Part shown: positions 1-10,632 of the stretch, one piece after another
How the letters are laid out: each line of letters begins with the position of its first letter
Numbering within the stretch: the first letter of the stretch is position 1
Assembly: GCA_030247885.1 (NCBI GenBank)
Contig: JAPDRO010000012.1
Span: 186,001 to 250,000, forward strand
From: Taxawa tesnikishii (nom. ined.)
Taxonomy: Eukaryota; Ascomycota; Dothideomycetes; Dothideales
Reading direction: 5' to 3'
Length of the DNA stretch: 64,000 nt
Program-made: the position numbers and the translations under genes
Notes under the pieces: model-generated
What the model was told of the DNA's origin: nothing
What the model saw: the letters and a program-made list of their open reading frames with translations, nothing else
Databases searched by the model: none

Positions 1-348
1 CGTACACTCTACTCTCCGACCGATCGCGCTCTAGTAGCATAGTAGCGCCCGTCAAGCAAGAGGCACGGTTGCTAGGGTCCTAGTATGCGCTTTGCGCCTC
101 CGCGTTGACACCGAATCGCCGCTCACGCTCACGAGCACACAATCTCCGGCTACGAACAGCGTGTTAGAACACATACATACACCTGGCCACTATCGCTCTC
201 TGCACAATACACCACCCGCTGAGCATACTACACAGCATCCGAGCGACCTTCTGCCGGCGCGCAACACCCTCTGCCAGCTAGAGAGGCCGGGGTCCGGCTC
301 CAAGGGTTCGTCTTCGGCGGGGAACTTTCCGCTCTCTCCTCCGCGATC
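1..348. other. left-edge 5' flank of the ADAM gene
   Basis: This stretch precedes the ADAM start codon. The short open frames in it have no recognisable domain. It presumably holds the promoter and 5' UTR of the protease, but I see no specific element such as a clear TATA box. Confidence 0.5.
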
Positions 349-2925
349 ATGAGAGCGGTCCTCACTATCCTCTCGCTATGTCTATTCCATAGCCTCGCGC
401 TCGCCAGCTCCGTCATCAGGAATCCCTTGCGCAGTCTGACGACGCTCCGAAACGCGACCATCCACACGCAGAACCACCGCGTCACTGCGCTCTCAGAGTT
501 CACGCTTTCCTTCGTGCTGCCGCATGAGGAGGTCAAATTCGTGCTCGAGCCTAACCATGATATATTACCCCAGCATGGCGCCACGGTGCGATATCTAGGT
601 CCCGATGGAGAGGTTGTTAGGACGGAGGCGATTGAAAGGTTAGAACATAAAGTGTTCAAGGGGAATGCGTGGATCAGGGGAAAGGAGGAGGATAAATGGA
701 TGCAAGCCGGATGGACGCGCGTTACAGTGCGTAAGGACGGACTGAACCCGCTTTTCGAGGGTGCGTTTTCGGTGGGGAGGGACAACCATCACATCCAGAT
801 GGGCGAGAACTTTGCGCGCACGAGGCACACCCAGGACCCGGAAATTGAGGCTGGCGACGATGAGATCATGGTGCTGTGGCGGGACTCGGATATTCTGACG
901 GAGCAGGAACTGGAGTATCACGGCCACGGAGAGTTGAGGAGGGATCTCGAGTACGGGAACGGCCTTTCTTGCAGGGCGGATACCCTGGGTTTCAACATGC
1001 AGTCGGATCATCCCGTTTACACCGCCATGACGAAGAGGTCGGATATGTACTGGGGTAGCATGAGCCTGCCGTCGCTGTTTGGAAAGCGCCAAATCGATAG
1101 CAGCACGGGTGGCAACTCGGCCGGTGTGAACCTAGTATCAACAATCGGGCAGACGAACGGCTGTCCCGCAACACGCAAGGTCGCGTTAGTCGGTGTTGCC
1201 ACTGACTGCACATACACGGCTCAATTCAACAGCACCGAGTCTGCCCGACAGAACATCATCACGCAGATGAACACGGCTTCCAATCTTTACGAGCGGACCT
1301 TCAACATCTCGCTGGGCCTGCAGAACCTTACCATCTCGGATCCCAACTGTCCTGGTACCCCAGCTGCGGCCACGCCGTGGAATCAGGGATGTGGCAGTGC
1401 AGACATTCAGCAGCGGCTGAATTTGTTCAGCGCATGGAGAGGCACACAGCAGGATAGCAACAGCCACTGGACGCTGCTGAGCACATGCAACACAGGCAGC
1501 GCAGTCGGACTGGCCTGGCTGGGCCAAGCATGCGTCAACACGGCCATCACGACCAACAGCAGCACGACTGGCAATGGGCAAAGCACAGGCGACGGCTCAG
1601 AAACCGTCAGCGGTGCCAACGTGGTAGTGCGTACTCAGGGCGCCTCGGAATGGCAAATTATCGCACACGAAACCGGACACACGTTCGGCGCCGTGCACGA
1701 CTGCACCTCGCAAACCTGCGCCTCATCCACCACTGTCAGTTCATCGCAATGTTGTCCCCTGTCCTCTTCGACCTGCAACGCCGGCGAAAAGTACATCATG
1801 AACCCGTCCACCGCAAACGGCATCACCGACTTCAGCCCCTGCAGCATCGGCAACATCTGCAGCGCGCTGGGCCGTAACAGCGTCAAGAGCACGTGCCTGT
1901 CTGACAACAAAGGCGTTTCCACGATCACGGGCCAGCAGTGCGGCAACGGCATCGTAGAAGCGGGCGAGGACTGCGACTGCGGCGGCACGGAATCGTGCGG
2001 CGACAACGCATGCTGCGATCCCACGACGTGCAAATTCAAGTCCGGCGCCGTGTGCGATGACAGTAACGAGGATTGTTGCCACCAGTGCCAGTTCGCGTCC
2101 AATGGCACGGTGTGCAGGGCCAGCACCGGCGTCTGCGATCCCGCGGAAACATGCACGGGCAACTCGCCCAACTGCCCTGTCGACGTCACGGCGCCTGACG
2201 GCCAGCACTGCGGCTCGGGCGGCAACCTGCAGTGCGCCTCGGGCCAGTGCACCAGCCGTGACCTGCAGTGCAAAACCGTAATGGGCTCGTACACGTCGGG
2301 CAACGACACCTACGCCTGCGACTCCAGCGGTTGCACGCTCTCCTGCGCGAGTCCAGAGTTCGGGTACGGCGTATGCTACGGCCTGCAGCAGAACTTCCTC
2401 GACGGCACGGCGTGCGGAGGCGGCGGACACTGCCAGAATGGCGTGTGCAAGGGTGCGAACGTGGGCGGGCAGATCAGGTCTTGGATCGATGACCACAAGG
2501 CTATCGTCATTGGCGTCGCGTGCGCGGTCGGCGCGCTCATCCTCTTCAGCATCCTCGGCTGTATCGGACGCCGTCTAAAGCGCAGGCGGAACTCGTACCC
2601 CAAGCCCGGCGTCGCTCCTGGAAGGAGAAGGAGGATGCCTCCGCCACCGCCTCCGCCCCAGGGGAGCTGGGGTCCGGGCGGTTGGCAGCAGCCTGAGATG
2701 AGCGGTGGGGAGGCGGAGGTGGGTTTTATGGATACGGCGCACCACCGCCCGGGCCTCCACCCCGGCTTATACACCGCGAGGTGTGAGGTATGCATAGAAG
2801 CACATACACGGCTTTTGTGGATATGGGTTCGGCATGGGGAGTTTCTTTTTCTTTTTTTCTTGTTTTCTTTGTCACAGTTGGGCACTATATGGCGAGTTGC
2901 ATATCCTAGACGAGGGCTCCCCTGA
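349..2925 (+). CDS. ADAM-type disintegrin metalloprotease
   Basis: Membrane-anchored zinc protease of the fungal ADAM family (M12B, ADM-B-like). Residues 1-19 form a signal peptide, followed by a pro-region to about residue 250. The catalytic domain carries the zinc site HETGHTFGAVHDC near residue 441, with three zinc-binding His and the catalytic Glu. A Cys-rich disintegrin-like domain starts near GQQCGNGIVEAGEDCDCGG. A single membrane helix (AIVIGVACAVGALILFSILG) is followed by a basic, Pro-rich cytoplasmic tail. The family sheds or degrades surface proteins; substrates of the fungal members are poorly known. After about residue 786 the supplied frame runs into UTR-like peptide. One more G in the G-run at 2707-2710 gives a Gly/Pro tail ending at a stop at 2784-2786, which looks more natural. 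No intron can make this join. Confidence 0.93.
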   Translation: MRAVLTILSLCLFHSLALASSVIRNPLRSLTTLRNATIHTQNHRVTALSEFTLSFVLPHEEVKFVLEPNHDILPQHGATVRYLGPDGEVVRTEAIERLEHKVFKGNAWIRGKEEDKWMQAGWTRVTVRKDGLNPLFEGAFSVGRDNHHIQMGENFARTRHTQDPEIEAGDDEIMVLWRDSDILTEQELEYHGHGELRRDLEYGNGLSCRADTLGFNMQSDHPVYTAMTKRSDMYWGSMSLPSLFGKRQIDSSTGGNSAGVNLVSTIGQTNGCPATRKVALVGVATDCTYTAQFNSTESARQNIITQMNTASNLYERTFNISLGLQNLTISDPNCPGTPAAATPWNQGCGSADIQQRLNLFSAWRGTQQDSNSHWTLLSTCNTGSAVGLAWLGQACVNTAITTNSSTTGNGQSTGDGSETVSGANVVVRTQGASEWQIIAHETGHTFGAVHDCTSQTCASSTTVSSSQCCPLSSSTCNAGEKYIMNPSTANGITDFSPCSIGNICSALGRNSVKSTCLSDNKGVSTITGQQCGNGIVEAGEDCDCGGTESCGDNACCDPTTCKFKSGAVCDDSNEDCCHQCQFASNGTVCRASTGVCDPAETCTGNSPNCPVDVTAPDGQHCGSGGNLQCASGQCTSRDLQCKTVMGSYTSGNDTYACDSSGCTLSCASPEFGYGVCYGLQQNFLDGTACGGGGHCQNGVCKGANVGGQIRSWIDDHKAIVIGVACAVGALILFSILGCIGRRLKRRRNSYPKPGVAPGRRRRMPPPPPPPQGSWGPGGWQQPEMSGGEAEVGFMDTAHHRPGLHPGLYTARCEVCIEAHTRLLWIWVRHGEFLFLFFLFSLSQLGTIWRVAYPRRGLP

Positions 2926-3321
2926 CGAATGATGGGATTTTACGAATTGGCGTTCGGGTGTCCGAGGTCTGGGCGGGTGAAGGCCGCATACCTGTGAGAG
3001 GATGGTTCTCGGGACTGTAGATAGGAAGGTGTGAATGCATGACTTCGTTAGCAACCGAAAGGTATACTGCTGGCGTACCACAGTATGGAGCACGTTGTGC
3101 GGAAAGCTTCCGCCAAGCTTGCGGACATTCGCTGCGAAGCTGCAGTGCTGCGGTCCGGGCTCATCAAGTCCACCTGCAGCTGTTTTCGCCTTCTCAAAGC
3201 CACTGTCCTTCTCTCGTCTTCGTGAGGACACGATATTGAAAAGGGCGTTCCAACCATCCATCGTTGATCGATACGCTTCGACAGCATATGAACAAACGTT
3301 CTCACCGACGAAAGGCATCAC
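2926..3321. other. intergenic, no gene seen
   Basis: Downstream region of the ADAM gene. A 212-codon antisense frame at 2872-3510 has no recognisable domain and overlaps the F-box-like sequence on the other strand, so I treat it as chance. Confidence 0.4.
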
Positions 3322-5560
3322 TTGGCGAAATGGCGAACCTTCGATGGCCTGCCTCCGGAACCGATGATAAGAATCTACCGTTACCTGGATCGTATGGACA
3401 TCTACTCGCTCCGTTCGGTATCGAAACGTGTCGAAAATCTCGTCTTGGACCCAGTTTTTGCTACGAATACCTCCCGTGAGATGAGCCCCGCATACACACT
3501 CTCGAAGCAACGAGGGCTATGAGAACACCTGCTGGTATGCCACGGCTTCACCGCTGCTTGGACGACTGTCAAGTCCATCGATTCGAGCCTCTACGAGCGG
3601 CAGGATTTCGAAAACACGACGGGATCACGTCCTTGATGTGATTGCAGAGGGTGGATTTTGCTGTGGGTGGGGATGTATACGATGAGTGCCACTGATCCCG
3701 AGACACATAAAGAGGTCCAGCGAAACTCCAAGCCAGGGGTCTGCGAAGTTGAGCTTCGCAGCTTATGTGAATGTGTTAAAGGAGAACATTCATGTTCGCA
3801 GTGGCAAGTATGATATTGAGGCGATGGTGACACTTCTTGAGGCTCTGCGAGCTCGAGGAAGAAGTATGTGTGCCTGGTTCTAAGAACGGAAGGATGTTAG
3901 CCTTTGCTCAGGCCATGGACGCCACACTCTCGAGCCCGTTTATCTTGCGGAGGCACTCTGCACACAGGACGCCTATTCCTTTTGTTACTGGTCCAGGCTT
4001 GATCCGACTGACTGCAGTGGTTCACTGCAAGAGCTGGCGAACTCAGCGGCAGTTTGTAGGGAAAATCTGCGGGAAGAAGATGGGTGTATCGATGGAAGCG
4101 AGGTTGTGGTCGACGACAGTTTAAGGCATTGTTTCTTGATGTCGAAATGCGGATCTGGAGACATGTGATGGGGACGAGGAGATGTGGAACGAGCGTGGCA
4201 TATGAGAAAAGATCGATGAACGCAACCGCCGAAAGGATAACGTTATGACACTCGAAACATCCGAATTTCTAAGTTGCGGTAGTGAGGCGATATGGAGGGT
4301 TACATCTTTCGTAAGAGGGTGCTTGCACCATCGTGGTTTAGACTGTGGCCTCAGCTAAGACGTTAACGTAACACCCTATTGTATACACCATACTAGCATG
4401 GAAGCCGGTTGAGCCCAAAACTGCGGCTCTGCACATGTGGGGAATTGGACCTTTTGCTTTCCAAGGCTGCATGCTTCGAACCCAGGAGTTCCCGGGAAAG
4501 AATGAAAGCCCGGTTCCAGTGTGCGTTTAGAGGCAGGTGAAGGAAGCGGATAGGGAGGGGCGAGTGTGGTATCTACCATATGCTGGTGAACGCGGTTGCT
4601 AAAAGGGCAACGCCGTGATAGCCGAAAGCATATCAAATCCTGACTCACCGGGATGTGGAAAGATCACAGATGTGGTGATGATGTTACTATACCTCCTGCT
4701 AGCGAAGCCTCTTACCTGCGACAAACGTGGCACAACTGGAGGACCAAACGAGGACCTACGACAACGGGACTAAATCCATGCTGTCCGATCGTTGCAACGA
4801 ACCTCTCAAGCCCTATCGCCCAACCTGTTTGTTTTGTTGTACCTTGCCGGTGTTGTTGACAAACCCCAGCAAAGTAGCCTGTTCGGTAGCGATGATCCTG
4901 ATCCCTTATGGCCTCCCAGACTAGGTACTGTCCCGAATTCGGGTCCGGTACGTTTGACGCACCTTCGCGACCCGAAAGCAGTACCTTTGGCTGAATCGCT
5001 ATTGTAATCGTACCGATAACCAAGAGTAAACTCACGCTCAAGAAAGAGTTTCTCGACATCCTAACTGGTCTTTCTTTTGCCATTTTGATGGCGGGAGTGA
5101 ACGAGGGCCCGATCATCTTCCAACACGTTTTTGCAGATTCACAGGTTTACATCTTTTTTGGTCTTGGCAGCAACATATCCCGCGTACTTGCCCAAGATAC
5201 AAATGATTCTGCCTAGTTTGAGAGAAGCAATGAAGAGAGTACTGGCCTGATTACCGTTGACTCGTACGCCTTTCGACGGCTAGCTGCGAAGCTTGAGTTG
5301 ACCAGATCGCCGGCTCTCCACCTTCAGTCCACCGAATATCTGCGTGCGAAGAGTCTTGACGAGCTTTGGCTGGATGTAATCTTCATTTTGTACATATTCT
5401 CCAGTTGTATGCCGTCTTGCGGTCATCGATCAATCCTTCCATTAACTCCAATGATGCCCTTATCTTCGTCCATGCAGCTCAACCCTCACGCCTCAATTGC
5501 GCCTCGTGCTCTCGGATCTCCCTGCTCCAGCTGTTGCACAAGCTGTTAGCCAGTTGTTCT
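3322..5560 (+). pseudogene. decayed F-box-like gene region
   Basis: A 66-codon frame at 3322-3522 has a good F-box signature (LPPEPMIRIYRYLDRMDIYSLRSVSKRVENLV), the roughly 40-residue SKP1-binding motif of ubiquitin-ligase adaptors. Such proteins normally continue for several hundred residues. Here the frame stops after about 30 more codons, and only short open pieces follow in shifting plus-strand frames (3686-3883, 3837-4124, 4792-5007, 5298-5549). Some are leucine-rich, such as LTHLRDPKAVPLAESLL. This is consistent with a degraded F-box/leucine-rich gene, perhaps two, but only the F-box itself is clear. Several indels and stops would have to be repaired, more than the one-base run errors seen in neighbouring genes. 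The right boundary is arbitrary. Confidence 0.4.
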
Positions 5561-5602
5561 TCTAGTCCCTCGCAGACCTTTGAGGTTGGTGTCCACAACA
5601 TA

Positions 5603-5964
5603 CTATCTGCTAGGGAAGAACCTTCCCGGCTCGGGGAACTTTGTCCGGTGTTCTCTGTCGGCGCTGACGCTCCAGGCCATTGCTGTGATTCCGAAGACGA
5701 CGCCGAGCATGACGGCCGTGTTTGCTCTCCAGTTGGATGGCTGCGCGTACCAACCTCCGGCCGGGGACCATACGTGCTTGGGGTATCTGTTGAAGTTAGT
5801 CAATGCCTGCTGGAACTGATACTGCGCTTGGTGCTGGATTGCGCGGGTGTGGGAGCTTGAGCATACGGGATCTTTCCACCGGCGGATTGGGCGACAGCGG
5901 CGCCTGCCTTGATGTCGCCGGCGGCATGGGCTGTGTGGGCCTGGGGAGGTGCGTGGTCGGCCAT
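5603..5964 (-). CDS. small conserved single-pass membrane protein
   Basis: Two exons, complement(5603..5786, 5867..5964), joined across an 80-nt intron with donor GTATGC and a strong branch/acceptor (TTGACTAACTTCAACAG). The product is about 93 residues. It starts MADHAPPQAHTAHAAGDIKAG, and the splice creates GGKIPYPKHVWSPAGGWYA. A single hydrophobic segment (TAVMLGVVFGITAMAW) is followed by SADREHR and a C-terminal PEPGRFFPSR. The pattern resembles small conserved fungal mitochondrial membrane proteins, possibly an accessory subunit of respiratory complex I. That assignment is from memory of the family and is uncertain. The gene is divergent from the mitoribosomal protein gene mL44 with 246 bp between start codons, which fits a mitochondrial role. 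Confidence 0.7.
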
Positions 5965-6210
5965 TGTGCGGAGTGTGGTGGTTGTGTCTGGCTTTACGAT
6001 GCGTAGACGGACGTCGTCTCGATGTCTCGTCGTCCCTCCGCGATTCGCGGGAACGGAAGCTGCCGAAAGCTTCCAAGCAGTCGTGTGCATCTTCGACTCT
6101 TGTCCTGGAAATTTTGATCTCCAGTCGGCACCACCTCAATCCACTCCAAACATCCCTTTTCGGTTCTACAACACGCGCAATCGGGCGCGGAAGAGAAGAG
6201 CCGGGCATAC

Positions 6211-7599
6211 ATGAAGCGACTCCGGATCGAGCGATGGGGAGCCTCATTCCTACCGCCACGCAACCCGCGGTTACATTGTCCCTTTTCCAGCTGCACCAAG
6301 GCACATTCAAGACAACTACGTGCCGTAGCATCGCCAATACAGCGGAGACAGCTGTCTACCTCCCGGACCTCACCTCAAGAATTCCAACCGCGTAACGCAT
6401 CCGATTCTTTCGAGACCACCTCCGCTTCGAGCGACACACCCGCTCCCTCCATCACCAACCCAGCAGTCTCAAACACCCCGTCAATACCACAATCCTCACG
6501 AGCACAATCCGGCCCCAAATCCGCAAAGCTCGCCGCCCTGCACGCCCGTCTCTCCCTCCCGGCCCGGTTCCCCCTTTCAACCCTCTCCCGCTGCCTGCTC
6601 GACAGCTCCGCCGAGCCTAATCCGTCCCTGAACAACGCCTCGCTCGCACTGCTGGGTCAGGACTTGCTGAGCTATTACACCTCGGAATGGCTCGTGTGCA
6701 ACTACCCCCGGTTGCCCATGCCGGTGCTTTTCGCCGCACAGTACGCGTACGTGGGACCCAAGACTCTGTCGGCCATGCGCGCCGAGTGGGGTGTTGAAGC
6801 TGCCGCTGCCCCTGGGCCTGAAGTCGATGCCGGACTGTTGCAGTTCACGCGCGTCAAGCCTGGTAATGCCGTCGCCGAGGACGGGATGAGTAGGATCAAA
6901 GACCTCGAGGGGATCCGTGCAAAGGGCACTGGAAGGACGAACGAAGACTGGAACTACAGGCGCGGAACCAGCAGTCGGATCGTATACGACAACGAGTTCG
7001 GTGACTTGCAAAGCGGCGTCTTCGAGCCCAAGGCCACGAGCACGCAAGCACAGGACGGTTCAGCGGCAGCGGTAGGGGAGCTTGAACAGGCCTCAAATTC
7101 GCAGCAACAGGACCTGGCGGGAGACGAAGCCAAGTCGGTGACATTGGAAGACGCCTCGGCGACTTTCATCCGCGCCGTCTTCGGCGCCCTCTACCTGCAC
7201 TCCGGCGCCTCCGCCGTCTCCTCCTTCCACTCTTCGCACATCCTCTCCCGACACCTGCCCCTGCACACCCTCTTCAATTTCAAGTACCCCACCCGAGACC
7301 TCTCGCGTCTCTGTCTGCGCGAGGGCATGGAGCCGCCTGTTGCCCGTCTGATCTCCGAGACGGGTCGCTTGTCCCGCAGTCCCGTGTTCGTAGTGGGTGT
7401 TTTCAGCGGCAGGGAGAAGCTGGGTGAGGATGCCGGCAGCAGTCTGGACGAGGCGAGGGTCAGGGCGGCGGCGAACGCGTTGAGGGGTTGGTATCTGTAC
7501 AGTCCGCCGAGGGAGGATGTGCGGTTGCCGAGTCAGGCGGGCAGGGGAGGGGTGGGGTGGAAGCCGCAGATGGTCGATATCGGGGAGATTATCACTTGA
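6211..7599 (+). CDS. MRPL3: mitochondrial large-subunit ribosomal protein mL44 (MRPL3)
   Basis: A 462-codon intronless frame. The first 60 residues are Arg/Ser-rich with few acids, as in a mitochondrial targeting peptide. Residues about 105-200 (SLNNASLALLGQDLLSYYTSEWLVCNYPRLP and onward) are an RNase III-like domain of the kind kept in mL44 without catalysis. The C-terminal part, from LCLREGMEPPVARLISETGR to DEARVRAAANALRGWYL, is a double-stranded-RNA-binding-like domain. In yeast Mrpl3/mL44 is a structural protein of the mitochondrial 54S subunit. Residues about 215-305 are a low-complexity insert, longer than in yeast. It shares a 246-bp divergent promoter region with the small membrane protein on the minus strand. 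Confidence 0.85.
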   Translation: MKRLRIERWGASFLPPRNPRLHCPFSSCTKAHSRQLRAVASPIQRRQLSTSRTSPQEFQPRNASDSFETTSASSDTPAPSITNPAVSNTPSIPQSSRAQSGPKSAKLAALHARLSLPARFPLSTLSRCLLDSSAEPNPSLNNASLALLGQDLLSYYTSEWLVCNYPRLPMPVLFAAQYAYVGPKTLSAMRAEWGVEAAAAPGPEVDAGLLQFTRVKPGNAVAEDGMSRIKDLEGIRAKGTGRTNEDWNYRRGTSSRIVYDNEFGDLQSGVFEPKATSTQAQDGSAAAVGELEQASNSQQQDLAGDEAKSVTLEDASATFIRAVFGALYLHSGASAVSSFHSSHILSRHLPLHTLFNFKYPTRDLSRLCLREGMEPPVARLISETGRLSRSPVFVVGVFSGREKLGEDAGSSLDEARVRAAANALRGWYLYSPPREDVRLPSQAGRGGVGWKPQMVDIGEIIT

Positions 7600-8572
7600 G
7601 CTGGTGTCGCGGTTTGATGCGTGCTGCTCTCGGTTGCGGGCGGGAGGACAGGAGGGCTCCTGTCCCCGAAGAAAGAAAGAAAGGAGAGGAGGGGCGGTGG
7701 TGGTGGAATTGTACGATTTTTCCGGGAAGAAAGGAAGAACAACACCTGCATCGGCGGAGTCTCGAGTGCGGGAGTGAGGACGAGCATTGTACAGCATCCA
7801 GGGGAGGGGGTCTTTGTGTTGGACAGAAAATGGAAGAGGATAATACCGGATCCTGTATAACTAGCTGTAGGTATGTATGCCTTGCATATGGGATCTGGAG
7901 TCTGCGGGCTTTTTTTCTTCTTTTCTTTTCTTCTCTTCTTCTATGTATACATAACTATTCCCGTTGCAATCGACCCAGACTCTACTTCTCCCGCCTTTCA
8001 ACACACGTCTGCACTTGCGTTTTTGGCTTGGCATCAACGGCCGAGCTCGCGTATAGCTTCGCGTGTTTCGTGCCGAGCTTCGCGTGTTCGCGTATAGTCT
8101 CGCGTACCGTCTCGCGCATTCGCGTACAGCTCGATGCGGCACCCTGGTCACTTATCACTGTTGGACTTTTCTCCGTCGACGGCCGACGACTTGGTAGTAA
8201 GAACAATGCAAGACCCTAGAAACCCGCCAGCCGCACCAGCTTCCACCGCCTTCGCTAGCCGTGTACCCTAGACGATATACAGAAAGCAACCCCCATGTAC
8301 CGTGCGAGATGTGAAAGCCTAAGCTCTCATCGTTCGACGTTGCCGGAAGAAAAGTGCAAAGACTTGTCGTGGAGATTGAGCCGTTAAATTGAGAAAAACG
8401 AGAACGATGACATTCTGCTTCGACTCATGGGATATCAAGAACACTCCTTAAACAAAAACAGAACCAGATCGCGCAAAACGGAGGGAGAGAAAAGACAAAA
8501 AAATAACAGGGAGCCTCTGACCACTTCCGATGCAGATTCCAGCCACAACACCATCCCCCCACCACCACCATC
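7600..8572. other. intergenic, purine- and pyrimidine-rich tracts
   Basis: Convergent region between the 3' ends of mL44 and the monooxygenase. It holds a GA-rich stretch (about 7665-7740), a T/C-rich tract (7910-7945) and a cluster of short TTCGCGT/CTCGCGTA repeats at about 8045-8130. No gene is evident. Confidence 0.5.
8040..8135. repeat. short degenerate TTCGCGT/CTCGCGTA repeats
   Basis: Within about 95 bp the core TCGCGT recurs six or more times in the contexts CTCGCGTATAGC, TTCGCGTG, TTCGCGTATAG and CTCGCGTAC. The spacing is irregular. It looks like a decayed minisatellite; no function is apparent. Confidence 0.55.
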
Positions 8573-10632
8573 TCAATGCGAGTAAGGCCTAACCATGTAC
8601 ATCTCGTTCTTCTCCGGCAGCGGACTCTTGGGCACCTGTTGGAACATGGGCATGAGATACCACGCCAGATCCCTCTCCTCCAACTGATTGATACTCCACC
8701 CATTCCCGAGCCAACCCATCTGGTTGACCTCTCCGCCGTCCTCCTCGGGCTGATACTCGTACTCAAAGTCCTCCCAGCGGGGGCTGCGCAGCGCCTCGAT
8801 GCAGTGCAGGGTGCTGCCGGGCCAGAGGCCGGTGACCTTGTCGCCCTTGCGGTACCAGCTCTTGCACTCGTCCATGAACACGGTGCCCTGGAAGTAGGCG
8901 TCGATGTAGCGGGTGAAGTCGCGCACGCGCGCGCTGCGCACCACCATGGTCCTGATGTTCTCCTTTGCACCTTGCGGATGCAGCGCAGGACGTAGTCGCC
9001 CACGGATTCGATCATCATGGTCAGGGAGCCCGAGCCGATGGCCGCGTTGGGGCCGAGCATGATGAAGAAGTTGGGGAACTTGTCGGTCGCGAGTGAGAGG
9101 TAGGTTTCGGCGCGGTCGGCCCAGTGGTCGGCGACGGAGACGCCGTTCAGGCCGAGGATGGGGAAGGGCGGTGGTGCTGCGGTATGGAAGCCTGTTTGCC
9201 ATGTGAGTTTACGTTCTGGCCAGAGCGATGGGGGTGGTTGTTCTTACCTGTCGCGCAGACGAGCACATCGATCTCGTGCAGCTTGCCATCCGCGGTAACG
9301 ACTCCCTTCGGCTCGATTCTCACAATCCTGTCGCGGATGAAGGCCACGTTGTCCTCAACGAGAGCCTCCAGGAACCCAGGACCAGGAGTCAGACGTCTGC
9401 ATCCAGGAGCAAAGTCCGGCTTTATCCACTCGAAAATCTCCGGCTTCTTCGCTAGCCTCTTCTTCATGCCCTCCTCGAACTGCTTCTGTGCACCCTTCTG
9501 CATCTCCGTGCCCTTGATGGTGATGTTGTGGATGTCATTGCCGTCCTCCTCGATCTTCATGCGGAACTTGTAGAAAAACTCTGGGTCTTCCCTGAACCGC
9601 TTCTTCTGCTCCTCGGAGAAGGTGTGAGAGGTCATGCCGAGTTCGTCCTGAATGGCTTGTCCGAAAGGCGGAGAGATCCAAGTTTTGCTCCTGATGAAGC
9701 AGGACAGCTGGGTTCCTTCGAGCCTTTGCAGGCTGGGGATGATCTGGATCGCAGAGCTGCCAGAACCGATCACTCCTATCCTCTTGTTCTTGAAGTCGTA
9801 GCTGTGACAGGAAATCAACACTTGTGTTCACGATCCGATGGACCCGCGCAACTTACTTCTGGTTCCACGCGGCCGAGTGCATGATCTCGCCCTCGAAGCT
9901 TCTCAACCCATCGATAGCCGGCCAAGCGATGTGGTTCAAGCCTCCTCTTGCGCTGACGAGAAGGTCGGATGTGTCTTCGAAAATCTCGCCGTTCGGCCTC
10001 TGGATCTTGACGTGCCACTTTCCTTCCTTCTGATCGTAGCGACACTCTTTGACCTCGTGCTGCAGTTTGATGAACCGGTCCACCGAGAACTTCTTTGTAG
10101 TGTCTTCAAGGTATTGCTGAATCTCGGCCGAAGGCGCGTACAGCGCAGACCAGTTGGGGTTCGGGTTGAAGGAGTATTGGTACGAATGCGAAGGGATGTC
10201 GCACTACCGAACCATATCAGCTAACCTTTCCTCCATCGCATCCAGGGGGAATCATGTCACACTTACCGCGCACCCAGGGTATTTGTTCTCGTACCATGTT
10301 CCTCCGACACCAGCGTTCTTTTCGTATATCACCAACTCGCAGTTCTTGAGCCGCTCCGGTATCCTGATGCCGAGATAGATTCCTGAATATCCAGCGCCAA
10401 TCACGATGACCTTGATCGGCCTCTGGTTCTCAATGACAGCTTCATGCAGCTTGTACCGTCCCGTGTCCTTGACGCCATTGACGCCGTTCACATCATTGGC
10501 GTGGCCGTTGACCTGGGCATGTTCGATATGGTCTGCCGCCGCCTTCTTCTGGAGAAGCTCCCGCAAGAGAGCATCGGGCGCAGCCTCCTTGCTGGCGTGC
10601 ACGGGCTCGGGAAGGTTGGGTATCGCAGACAT
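8573..10632 (-). CDS. FAD-dependent Baeyer-Villiger-type monooxygenase
   Basis: Four exons: complement(8573..9191, 9248..9801, 9857..10203, 10267..10632), with introns of 55-63 nt. The family oxidises ketones to esters or lactones with FAD, NADPH and O2. The FAD-binding Rossmann motif is IVIGAGYSGIYLGIRI in exon 1. The Baeyer-Villiger fingerprint FxGxxxHxxxW reads FEGEIMHSAAWNQ at the exon 2/3 junction. The NADPH Rossmann motif is GVIGSGSSAIQIIP in exon 3. The C-terminal part contains MLGPNAAIGSGS and DFTRYIDAYFQGTVFMDECKSWY. In exon 4 the frame breaks at the A-run (minus strand) 8964-8966; one more A gives CIRKVQKENIRTM and continuity to the stop. The substrate cannot be told, and no secondary-metabolite genes adjoin it. 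Confidence 0.88.

Noticed and set aside
1635-2496. Long antisense frames opposite the ADAM disintegrin region (224 and 251 codons)
   Set aside because: They mirror the GC-rich Cys-rich coding strand and contain no domain; the ADAM frame explains the sequence.
2872-3510. 212-codon minus frame downstream of ADAM
   Set aside because: Overlaps the clear F-box on the other strand and has no recognisable feature.
4440-4500. Possible tRNA B-box (TTCGAACCC context)
   Set aside because: No acceptor stem, A-box or anticodon arm could be built around it.
4712-5116. 134-codon minus frame with a hydrophobic stretch
   Set aside because: No domain; overlaps the plus-strand F-box relic, and the hydrophobic part is short and isolated.
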